Shown here one piece after another: positions 47,687 to 54,891 of a DNA stretch of 56,024 nt. The DNA lies in assembly GCA_021829645.1 (NCBI GenBank), contig JAKBPI010000010.1, forward strand, positions 1 to 56,024, read 5' to 3'. The first letter of the stretch is position 1, and the number at the start of each line of letters is the position of its first letter. The stretch is from Actinomycetes bacterium. GTDB lineage: Bacteria; Actinomycetota; Acidimicrobiia; Acidimicrobiales; Bog-793. The notes beneath the pieces were generated by a model, which was not told the origin of the DNA, did not search any database, and saw only the letters and a list, made by a program, of their open reading frames with translations. Made by a program: the position numbers and the translations under genes.

Positions 47687-48142
47687 TTAAGCGTTTGTGG
47701 AGTAGATAGTGTAATTACCCTGTCTGGTTCTTTGCACCATGTCCGCTAAAGTATAAGTGTCCAAATGCTCTCGCATATGCGCACCGACTTCTTCCCACAC
47801 GTCAAGTAAAACGCATTGGCCTTCATGGTCGCAAGCCCCGTTTTGGTGTGAAGAGCCAAAATCTCCCAGAGTAATTGGGCCGTCTACCGCAGCGACAATC
47901 GCTCCCAATGTAATTTCTTGCGGAGAGCGACCCAAGACATACCCACCTCCGACACCGCGCTTGGACTGCACGATGCCGGCACCTTTCAGGGCCAAAAGAA
48001 TTTGTTCCAAGTAAGGTTGTGGAAGTCCTGTGCGTTCTGCTATATCGCGCACGGAAACAGGTACTGACACAGGACCGGCTTCTCTCAACGCCAAAGAAAG
48101 TAATGCCCTGCAGGCGTAGTCTCCTCGTGTAGATACTCTCAC
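47687..48142 (-). CDS. Rrf2-family regulator with Cys pair (IscR/RsrR-like)
   Basis: A 151-residue winged helix: M-R-V-S-T-R-G-D-Y-A-C-R-A-L-L-S-L-A, R-D-I-A-E-R-T-G-L-P-Q-P-Y-L-E-Q-I-L and K-R-G-V-G-G-G-Y-V-L-G-R-S-P-Q-E-I-T. The effector loop has G-A-C-D-H-E-G-Q-C-V-L (C-x5-C) and another Cys in the first helix, suggesting an Fe-S or redox ligand. The GTG start has no Shine-Dalgarno but TACGAT ends six bases upstream, so it may be leaderless. The divergent neighbour is a phosphodiesterase gene; its targets are unknown. Confidence 0.88.
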   Translation of the reverse strand: MRVSTRGDYACRALLSLALREAGPVSVPVSVRDIAERTGLPQPYLEQILLALKGAGIVQSKRGVGGGYVLGRSPQEITLGAIVAAVDGPITLGDFGSSHQNGACDHEGQCVLLDVWEEVGAHMREHLDTYTLADMVQRTRQGNYTIYSTNA

Positions 48143-48215
48143 ACTACTATCGTAGATGTAAACTTGGGGTATTACTATATTTCTTCTGGATAAAATTATA
48201 TGGAGTTTATAAAAA

Positions 48216-49469
48216 ATGTCGCTAAATCAAAAAAATATTTTATTTGCCGGTGAGCTCATTGGCAGCGGCAGCGCCCAAAAAGCGGATTTTCTGATACCTG
48301 ACTATAATAATGCCTGCATAACACGTATAGTTCCTCATATAAGACATAATCTATTGAATCAATCGGTAAATGCTTCTTCTGACAACTCTGTCACAACCCA
48401 AGCTTCACTAAACACTGCTTCTACGAATATAAGCCCAACTATTGTTACGCAAAATCCCATTGAGGAAAGTATCGTGCCATCGGAGCGGTATGTATTGCTT
48501 GTTTTGGATGGTCTGGGTTACGAGCAGTTGATGGAACGAAAAGACATAGCACCTACCTTGTGCTCTATGACCACTAGGTGTATCTCTTCCGTGGCACCGA
48601 CTACCACATCTACGGCTTTGACTTCCATTACTACGGGTCTTGCCCCAGCTTCTCACGGTGTGCTCGGTTACAGAATGAAAGTTTTAGATGGCGATATATT
48701 AAACGTCTTGCGTTGGTCTACCAAAGACCGTCTGGGAGAACACGGCTTGGATCCGGCCAAATTACAACCCAATGTGCCGTTTGAAGATTGTGATGCAACA
48801 GTAGTTTCGCGAAAAGAATTTGACATGACCGGTTTTTCCAGACTGCACCTGAGAGGGGTTGCTTCGTATGGTTGGCGGGTGCCTTCAAATTTAGCGGTTA
48901 CCACAAGGAATCTTTTACAAGAAGGAAAGCGGTTTATTTACCTTTACTATGATGGTATGGATAAAGTTGCTCATGAGTATGGGCTAGGTGAGTATTACGA
49001 CCATGAGCTATCTTTTGTCGACTATTTGGTAGGAGACATTATGAATTGCCTGCCAAAAGATACTACTTTGATTATCACAGCCGATCATGGGCAGGTAGAA
49101 GTGATCAAACCACCCGTCAAACTGCCTGAAAGTATTATGGACAAGCTCACACTCCTTTCAGGTGAGGGCAGATTCAGATGGTTGCATACATTGGAAGGGG
49201 AAGCGGAAGAAGTCAAGAAAATTGCTTTGGAGAGCTTTGGGGATGTAGCCGTAGTGGCAACTCAGGATGAATTGGTAGATTGGGGGATCTTTGGCGGTGA
49301 GCTTAGCGCGGACTATAGGGAAAGACTTGGTGACGTAGCCGTCATTCCCAGGGAGCCATTGGCGTTTTTTGATCCGAACGACACCGGGGAGTTGAAGTTA
49401 ATGGCTAGGCACGGAGCTATGACGAGCGCCGAAATCTTCGTACCGCTGCTTACCTATGTATCGAAGTGA
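48216..49469 (+). CDS. alkaline phosphatase-superfamily phosphodiesterase/nucleotide pyrophosphatase
   Basis: The NPP-type fold begins with Y-V-L-L-V-L-D-G-L-G-Y (metal Asp) after a Ser/Asn/Thr-rich N-terminus of about 85 residues. The catalytic nucleophile is in V-A-P-T-T-T-S-T-A-L-T-S, followed by G-L-A-P-A-S-H-G-V-L-G-Y. The metal ligands are in D-K-V-A-H-E-Y-G and T-A-D-H-G-Q-V. No signal peptide, so it acts inside the cell, perhaps on nucleotides or phosphonates. TGGAG lies before the ATG. It heads the plus-strand run with the cobalamin adenosyltransferase 31 nt later. Confidence 0.88.
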   Translation: MSLNQKNILFAGELIGSGSAQKADFLIPDYNNACITRIVPHIRHNLLNQSVNASSDNSVTTQASLNTASTNISPTIVTQNPIEESIVPSERYVLLVLDGLGYEQLMERKDIAPTLCSMTTRCISSVAPTTTSTALTSITTGLAPASHGVLGYRMKVLDGDILNVLRWSTKDRLGEHGLDPAKLQPNVPFEDCDATVVSRKEFDMTGFSRLHLRGVASYGWRVPSNLAVTTRNLLQEGKRFIYLYYDGMDKVAHEYGLGEYYDHELSFVDYLVGDIMNCLPKDTTLIITADHGQVEVIKPPVKLPESIMDKLTLLSGEGRFRWLHTLEGEAEEVKKIALESFGDVAVVATQDELVDWGIFGGELSADYRERLGDVAVIPREPLAFFDPNDTGELKLMARHGAMTSAEIFVPLLTYVSK

Positions 49470-49500
49470 ATAAATGAGATCTAAACGTTAATAAAGGGCT

Positions 49501-50073
49501 ATGGTGAAAGTGCGTATTTATACCAAAAATGGCGATGTCGGTACGACAAGATTGAGGGACGGAAGCAAAGTAAGTAAAAGTCATGAAGTAATTTGTGCCC
49601 TAGGGGATATAGATGAGATCCAAGCAGTTTTGGGTATGGCCCGCGCTGAGTGTGCGGAGCCTCGATATAACAAGATGCTGCTTGAAGTAGAGCGAGACTT
49701 ATGGACGGTTATGTCTGTAGTGGCGGAAGTGAAACCGCAAAGTGTGATTTCTGATGGGATGAAAGAGAGCATAAAGATTGAAGCAGCAACCGGCGATATA
49801 GCAGAAAAGACAGTTATGCTGGAGTACGCTATCGACGAAATGATGAAAGAGGTCGATTTAGAGAGGGGATTTATTCTCCCGGGGGAATCCAAATTATCGT
49901 CGTACTTAGATTTTGCCAGAACTGTTGTAAGGCGGGCGGAAAGGCAAGTGGTGGCTATGGGTATGGCGGCTACGGATGTGCAGAAATATCTTAACAGGCT
50001 TTCTGATTGGTGTTGGGCTTTTGCCAGAACCGTAGAACCGCAGCACACGCTGAGTGCTGTCGAAGAGGTATGA
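49501..50073 (+). CDS. PduO-type ATP:cob(I)alamin adenosyltransferase
   Basis: Makes adenosylcobalamin from cob(I)alamin and ATP. The N-terminus V-R-I-Y-T-K-N-G-D-V-G-T-T is the family signature (Y-T-(K/R)-x-G-D-x-G-T/S-T). The C-terminal helices carry A-R-T-V-V-R-R-A-E-R-Q-V and Y-L-N-R-L-S-D-W. Length 190 is typical. It lies between a phosphodiesterase and pepA on one strand; no cobalamin biosynthesis gene is in the window, so it probably serves salvage. Confidence 0.93.
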   Translation: MVKVRIYTKNGDVGTTRLRDGSKVSKSHEVICALGDIDEIQAVLGMARAECAEPRYNKMLLEVERDLWTVMSVVAEVKPQSVISDGMKESIKIEAATGDIAEKTVMLEYAIDEMMKEVDLERGFILPGESKLSSYLDFARTVVRRAERQVVAMGMAATDVQKYLNRLSDWCWAFARTVEPQHTLSAVEEV

Positions 50074-50111
50074 ATTCTTAAAGCAGTGATCGATTAAAAG
50101 AGGAAAATAGA

Positions 50112-51698
50112 ATGTTCGGATATGGAAATGTGAGAGTGAAGTTCAGTTCTGAAAAGTACCAACTTACGAAGAACTCCTCCGAGGTTTTGGCAAAAGTTAT
50201 TCTGATTTTTAAGGAAAATATTGCAGACTTATCTGGATATTTACCGGATGAGTCCATTCTGCATGCCACGGGATTTTCAGCAAATCTTGCACATGTTGTA
50301 ATAATTCCTTCTCAAGAAGGTTTAATTGCCGCAGCAGGGGTGGGAGAGTTTACAACACTAAATACCGATAAAATGCGCAGAGTGGGGGCTGCTGTGCTCA
50401 GGGCTGTCCCATATGCCGAAGCTATAGAGCTGGATCCACAAGGTTTATCGGATGCTTGTCATCGCTTTTATCCTTCTGATTATTCTTCAGTCGGAGAAAA
50501 AGAGGTATCTAACCTTTTAGCAGCTTTTGCACAGGGCATCGCTTTGGCTTCCTACTCGTTTGATAAATATCGTTCACTGCCTATTTCTACAAATAATCAC
50601 GATGCTAAGGCAATAGGTCATAATACAACTCTTCATATCCCAACCGGAGAGTCGCAACTTGTGTCGGGCGTGACAGAATATGCAAGCATAACAGCTAGGG
50701 CTGTGACTCTGGCAAGGGATTTAATCAATGAACCAGCTGGGGAGTTGACTCCCAAACGTTTTGCTGAGTTGGCTTTGGATATAGCTCAATCAACAAATAT
50801 GGTGTCTGAAATTTGGGATGAGAATGCTGTGAAAGAAGGCGGACTAGGCGGACTCCTCGGCGTGTCAAGCGGGTCGGAGGAAGAATGTCGATTAGTAAAG
50901 CTTACTTATAGTCCCGACCATAATGCAAAAGATACCTTCCCTAAAGTAGTCCTAGTAGGTAAAGGCATAACGTTTGATTCAGGCGGCCTTTCGCTGAAGT
51001 CGCCAGAGGCAATGATGACGATGAAAACGGACATGTCAGGTGCGGCGGCTGTTCTGGCTACCATGTCTGTCCTGCGTGACCTGAATGTACCGCTAAATGT
51101 CATAGGGTTAATGGCCATGTCAGAGAATCTTCCTTCAGCGTTGCCCACCAAGCCTGGTGACGTCTTGCGAACTAGGTCAGGCAAAACAATAGAAGTCCTG
51201 AATACTGATGCGGAAGGAAGACTGGTGCTAGCCGATGCGCTTACGTTGGCATCCGAGGAAGAACCTGACGCTATTATCGATCTGGCCACTTTGACAGGAG
51301 CTTGTGTGGTGGCATTGGGAGAATCTGTGGCAGGTGTGATGACAAACGATCAAAGGCTTATGGATTTGATCTGCAGGGCGGCCAGAGTAAGCGGAGAAAA
51401 GTTTTGGCAGCTACCATTACCAGAAAGCTACAATCAACTTATTGAGTCAGAAATAGCAGATATAAAAAATGTGGCCGCCAAGCCAAAAGCCGGTGCATTG
51501 ATAGGTGGTTTGGTGTTGGAAAAGTTCGTTGGTGACACTCCTTGGGCTCATATTGATATGGCCGGCCCGGCAAGAAGCGACAGCGACAATGGATTTCTTA
51601 CCAACGGTGGTACCGGGTTTGGAGTTCTTACCCTCTTAGAGCTCTTGAAATCCTGGGAAGTCCTGGGCGGAAAAGCCATGGGAGCCAAAAATTGTTAA
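50112..51698 (+). CDS. pepA: leucyl aminopeptidase (PepA, M17)
   Basis: A two-metal aminopeptidase. The C-terminal catalytic domain has V-G-K-G-I-T-F-D-S-G-G-L-S-L-K and the M17 signature N-T-D-A-E-G-R-L-V-L-A-D-A-L, which carries metal ligands. The N-terminal (about 1-170) domain is divergent. It has 528 residues and is complete, with L-T-G-A-C-V-V-A-L-G following. The ATG follows an AGGAAAATAGA stretch. It hydrolyses N-terminal residues from peptides in the cytosol. Confidence 0.95.
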   Translation: MFGYGNVRVKFSSEKYQLTKNSSEVLAKVILIFKENIADLSGYLPDESILHATGFSANLAHVVIIPSQEGLIAAAGVGEFTTLNTDKMRRVGAAVLRAVPYAEAIELDPQGLSDACHRFYPSDYSSVGEKEVSNLLAAFAQGIALASYSFDKYRSLPISTNNHDAKAIGHNTTLHIPTGESQLVSGVTEYASITARAVTLARDLINEPAGELTPKRFAELALDIAQSTNMVSEIWDENAVKEGGLGGLLGVSSGSEEECRLVKLTYSPDHNAKDTFPKVVLVGKGITFDSGGLSLKSPEAMMTMKTDMSGAAAVLATMSVLRDLNVPLNVIGLMAMSENLPSALPTKPGDVLRTRSGKTIEVLNTDAEGRLVLADALTLASEEEPDAIIDLATLTGACVVALGESVAGVMTNDQRLMDLICRAARVSGEKFWQLPLPESYNQLIESEIADIKNVAAKPKAGALIGGLVLEKFVGDTPWAHIDMAGPARSDSDNGFLTNGGTGFGVLTLLELLKSWEVLGGKAMGAKNC

Positions 51699-51759
51699 CA
51701 ACGGATGTCTGGATTGAAACTTTTTCTTATCTGGATAAGTATGTGACGGCAACCTCATA

Positions 51760-51765
51760 TATGCT
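51760..51765 (+). promoter_or_regulatory. -10 box for leaderless ppgK
   Basis: TATGCT ends seven bases before ATG 51773 and there is no Shine-Dalgarno upstream. The -35 is weak. The spacing repeats that of the reductase and of the inositol-phosphatase genes. Confidence 0.5.
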
Positions 51766-51772
51766 CGATTAG

Positions 51773-52549
51773 ATGAAAGAAAAAACTCTTGATACCATTT
51801 TGACATTATCTGTAGATGTGGGGGGTACCGGGATTAAAGCGTCGGTACTTGACAGCGACGGCCAAATGGTCGCTAAAAGAGTACGTATCGCCACACCTTA
51901 TCCATTCAAACCAGAGAATTTGCTTGATATCATAGGGCAGTTGTCGTCTCAATTGCCGGCATATGACAGGATATCCATAGGTTTCCCGGGAGTCGTGCGT
52001 AAAGGTAAAATACTTACCGCGCCTCATTTCGTTTCGCGTACAGGACCGGGAATCAAGATCGAGCCGGATCCTGAACTTCTGTCATTGTGGACAGGTTTTG
52101 ATTTGGATAAAGGTGTTGCTGATTTGCTGGCCAAACCAGTAAAATCAGCTAACGACGCAGAATTGCAAGGTATCGCCGTTATTGAAGGTAAGGGTCTGGA
52201 GCTTGTCCTGACACTTGGGACTGGTCTTGGTTCTGCTTTGTTTTACAATGGCCAAGTGGCACCACATCTGGAGTTGGCACACCATCCTTTTAGAAAAGGG
52301 GAGACTTATAACGATCAACTCGGCAATGCCGCTTTAGAAAAAGTAGGTCAAGATAAGTGGTGTTTAAGGGTGGCAATAGCTATAGAGAATTTTAAAATTT
52401 TGCTTAATTACGATAGATGTTATGTAGGTGGCGGTAACGCTGAGTTTTTGGAAGGATTTCTGAACGAAGAAGTCACTTTTGTGAAAAACATAGCCGGTAT
52501 ATTGGGCGGAATTAAGCTCTGGGAAGAGGGGCTATTCCCTTATTCTTAA
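51773..52549 (+). CDS. ppgK: polyphosphate glucokinase (PpgK, ROK family)
   Basis: Phosphorylates glucose from polyphosphate or ATP, an enzyme typical of actinobacteria. The phosphate motif is S-V-D-V-G-G-T-G-I-K-A-S, followed by G-F-P-G-V-V and the N-D-A-E-L-Q-G active-site region. Next come L-T-L-G-T-G-L-G-S-A-L and the L-A-H-H-P-F-R-K-G-E-T-Y-N-D-Q-L-G stretch specific to PpgK. At 258 residues it matches the family. It probably feeds glycolysis together with gpmA. Confidence 0.93.
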   Translation: MKEKTLDTILTLSVDVGGTGIKASVLDSDGQMVAKRVRIATPYPFKPENLLDIIGQLSSQLPAYDRISIGFPGVVRKGKILTAPHFVSRTGPGIKIEPDPELLSLWTGFDLDKGVADLLAKPVKSANDAELQGIAVIEGKGLELVLTLGTGLGSALFYNGQVAPHLELAHHPFRKGETYNDQLGNAALEKVGQDKWCLRVAIAIENFKILLNYDRCYVGGGNAEFLEGFLNEEVTFVKNIAGILGGIKLWEEGLFPYS

Positions 52550-52664
52550 AAGATTTGCGTTATATGTCGTCACCATACTTACAAAAAACAGCGGAAATCT
52601 TATTTGTCAGTTATTAACCCATAGCTTATATACGAGGGATTAGTTATTATTTTTTGCTGACTGG

Positions 52665-52670
52665 TATTAT
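52665..52670 (+). promoter_or_regulatory. -10 box for leaderless inositol-phosphatase-family gene
   Basis: TATTAT ends seven bases before ATG 52678 with no Shine-Dalgarno, so transcription probably begins at or near the start codon. An upstream in-frame TTG at 52654 lies before this -10 box and is unlikely to be used. Confidence 0.55.
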
Positions 52671-52677
52671 AAAGCAT

Positions 52678-53430
52678 ATGCTTACTAAAGAAGATCTCAT
52701 CGCTGTGGCTAGTAATGTCACAGGAGCCATACGGGATCAACTCGATAGAATTACTGACTGGGACCAGCCAGGCAACAGAGCAGGTCAATACCTTATAGAT
52801 TTAGTGGCTGATAAAGCCGCATTGGACTATCTGTCTTATGCCAATTTTTCTGTGCTTAGCGAAGAGAGTGGACTAAGCAAGGGCAATAACGGCTTTTTAG
52901 CGATTATTGACCCAATAGACGGTTCGACTAATGCCTCAAGACGTTTGCCGTGGTATGCGGTTAGCATCTGTTTTTTGGGAGAATCCGGTATTATGGCTGC
53001 CAGAGTAGAGAATCTGATGATTCCAGTTATTTTTGAAGCCCTAGAGGGAGGCGGAGCAACATTCAATGGGAAGCAAATTGCGGTTGATAAATCCAAGCAA
53101 CTGTCGTCATCGATTGTAGCAGTTTCTTCTTTACCACCTCCCGGCATGGCTGCCTGGCAGTTTAGATGTTACGGTGCCGCATCGCTTGATTTATGTTGCG
53201 TAGCAAATTCTACTTTTGATGCTTATGTAGATTATGGCGAAAATGCTCACGGTGTCTGGGATTATTTGGCGGGCGTATTCATTGCCCAAGAAGCCGGAGC
53301 TATGGTTGGCGAAGTATGGAATAGGTCTTTGGTCACGACCGAACACTCAGCAAGAAGGACTCCGATTGCCGCATGTTCCAAAGAGATCTTTGATGCCATG
53401 ATGGAGCATCGAAAATACGGGAAGCACTAA
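52678..53430 (+). CDS. inositol monophosphatase-family protein
   Basis: A Mg-dependent sugar/inositol phosphatase. The first metal site is in V-L-S-E-E-S-G, the second in I-I-D-P-I-D-G-S-T-N (D-P-(I/L)-D-G-(S/T)), and the C-terminal signature is G-V-W-D-Y-L-A-G-V-F-I-A-Q-E-A-G-A. It has about 250 residues and is complete. It could act on inositol-1-phosphate, histidinol phosphate or a related compound. ATG 52678 is set by the leaderless-type -10 box. Confidence 0.9.
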   Translation: MLTKEDLIAVASNVTGAIRDQLDRITDWDQPGNRAGQYLIDLVADKAALDYLSYANFSVLSEESGLSKGNNGFLAIIDPIDGSTNASRRLPWYAVSICFLGESGIMAARVENLMIPVIFEALEGGGATFNGKQIAVDKSKQLSSSIVAVSSLPPPGMAAWQFRCYGAASLDLCCVANSTFDAYVDYGENAHGVWDYLAGVFIAQEAGAMVGEVWNRSLVTTEHSARRTPIAACSKEIFDAMMEHRKYGKH

Positions 53431-53559
53431 ATGCTTTACAGAAAAGACGGACCTGTAAAGTTGATATAAAGGATTGGCGTTGCAAATAGACTGGATAAAG
53501 GTTCTATACGAGTTACTTTCGTTCACGATGTCGTTTTCTTAGAGATAGAATAGTATGAA

Positions 53560-54270
53560 ATGACTTTCAAAAATTTAGCCGCATTGGGTAAAATTGATCT
53601 TGAACTAAGTCAATTGCGATACAACCTGAGTTCATCCACAGAAGTACTTGCAAGTAAAAATTTGAAAACTCAAATAAGCGCCATGCAAAGGCAACTCGAT
53701 TTAATTAATACCGCTGTAGCAGACATTGAAAGCAATGAGTCTGATTTAGAGGAACGGCAAAATAAAGTCAGTTTGCGCATAGGTTCACTTGAGAATGAAG
53801 CAAAAGAAAATAATTCACTTTCGTATCGCGATCAAGAATCCGTATTGGCAGAACTTACATCTTTGCAACATCAGCTGGAACAACTGGAAGAAGAAGAATT
53901 GCGTTGGCTGGAAGAAGAAGAAGAATTGCTGGCAAAGCGAAGTATTATGTTGGAAGAGCTGAAGATTTTAGATAACGATGCGAACTCATTGGCACAGATC
54001 ATCGCAGGACAACAGACAGATATTAAAAGGCATATTGAAGAGCTGGAAACGGAACGTAGCGGCATCCTACATCAGCTAAGTCAGGATATAGCCGATGTGT
54101 ATCAGAACTTGCATAAAAGATACTCAGATTCTTGTATAGCGGTACTAGATGGCGGGAAGTGTTCAGGTTGTCACCTGAAACTTTCTGCAAGCGAAATTGA
54201 AATGTGTAAACGTGATGTGGACACAATCAATTATTGTGAGCAATGCGGTCGCATCTTGTTGGTTGGTTAA
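53560..54270 (+). CDS. coiled-coil protein with C-terminal C4 zinc ribbon (DUF164/CT398-like)
   Basis: Residues 1-180 are a long charged coiled coil (heptads with E-E-L-R-W-L-E-E-E-E-E-L-L). The C-terminus carries a C4 zinc ribbon: K-C-S-G-C-H-L-K-L-S ... N-Y-C-E-Q-C-G-R-I-L. Its family is nearly universal in actinobacteria and of unclear function, with links to nucleic-acid binding or flagellar/sigma regulators proposed elsewhere. TAGAAT ends eight bases before the ATG, so it may also be leaderless. Confidence 0.88.
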   Translation: MTFKNLAALGKIDLELSQLRYNLSSSTEVLASKNLKTQISAMQRQLDLINTAVADIESNESDLEERQNKVSLRIGSLENEAKENNSLSYRDQESVLAELTSLQHQLEQLEEEELRWLEEEEELLAKRSIMLEELKILDNDANSLAQIIAGQQTDIKRHIEELETERSGILHQLSQDIADVYQNLHKRYSDSCIAVLDGGKCSGCHLKLSASEIEMCKRDVDTINYCEQCGRILLVG

Positions 54271-54449
54271 GAGGAATTGTTCATAGTGTGACTGCCTCAC
54301 AATGACCATATCGCACAAAAGTAAAAATGCTATCGGGAAAAGTGATACTTTATTTCACGCGATTTCATGTTTTTTCATGATGTTTTGGTGTCAAAGTATC
54401 TATTTTTTTAGAAAAAAATCTAAATATTTTTCAGGCAAGGGAGATGAAT

Positions 54450-54593
54450 TTAGGCAGTAATTATTACTAATAGTAGTGATATCACTACTATTAGTAAACT
54501 AAGTATCTGTTTTTGTGGTTTTATTCTTTCTTTTAGTGAGATATATTTAGCTATATTGCCCTCTTTAGAATTCCGCTTTTGCTTTTTAGCCAT
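54450..54593 (-). CDS. possible 47-residue tail-anchored membrane protein
   Basis: From ATG 54593 the frame reads M-A-K-K-Q-K-R-N-S-K-E-G-N-I-A-K-Y-I-S-L-K-E-R-I-K-P, then a hydrophobic C-terminus (about 30-46, rich in L, I and V). A basic N-terminus with one C-terminal helix is a plausible small membrane protein. AGAAG precedes the ATG. The helix is encoded by the 34-bp palindrome, so the frame could be chance. A longer form from 54635 exists. Confidence 0.35.
   Translation of the reverse strand: MAKKQKRNSKEGNIAKYISLKERIKPQKQILSLLIVVISLLLVIITA
54464..54497. repeat. 34-bp perfect palindrome
   Basis: TTACTAATAGTAGTGAT (54464-54480) is followed at once by its exact complement ATCACTACTATTAGTAA (54481-54497). 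With no loop it would form a cruciform, or a hairpin in RNA. It lies in an intergenic region between the zinc-ribbon gene and the secreted-protein gene. Confidence 0.95.
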
Positions 54594-54891
54594 TCTTCTG
54601 GTGGGCCTACTCAGGTTTGGCATAAGAAATACCATGTAGATAGATACTTAGTGATTTAGTATTTTATGAAGAGATTCTTATTTTATAAAATCCTTACAGA
54701 AATGTCAGTTGTCAGTTTTTGTTGAGTTTTTCTTGATTTTTTTGATTTGACAAAAATGAAAGTTTTTGTAATACTCATATGGAAGGTACAAATTCCTTGT
54801 CGAAGATTTTTCTTTAGTTAGGTAGAAAATAATTGCTTTTGGGGTTTGAATCTATATGTATTTTGTATGAAACTGATAGGAGTTTTTGTAT

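Larger units (their letters stand above)
54271..54891. other. 620-bp AT-rich region with a 34-bp perfect palindrome
   Basis: Mostly A+T. It contains the palindrome at 54464-54497, several short T-runs and a possible minus-strand small gene (54450-54593). The last 150 nt lead to the start at 54892 with no consensus promoter that I can name. Confidence 0.5.

Noticed and set aside
47503-47709. 68-codon plus-strand frame before the Rrf2 gene
   Set aside because: No Shine-Dalgarno or -10 box at the right distance, no protein-like pattern, and it overlaps the end of the minus-strand gene.
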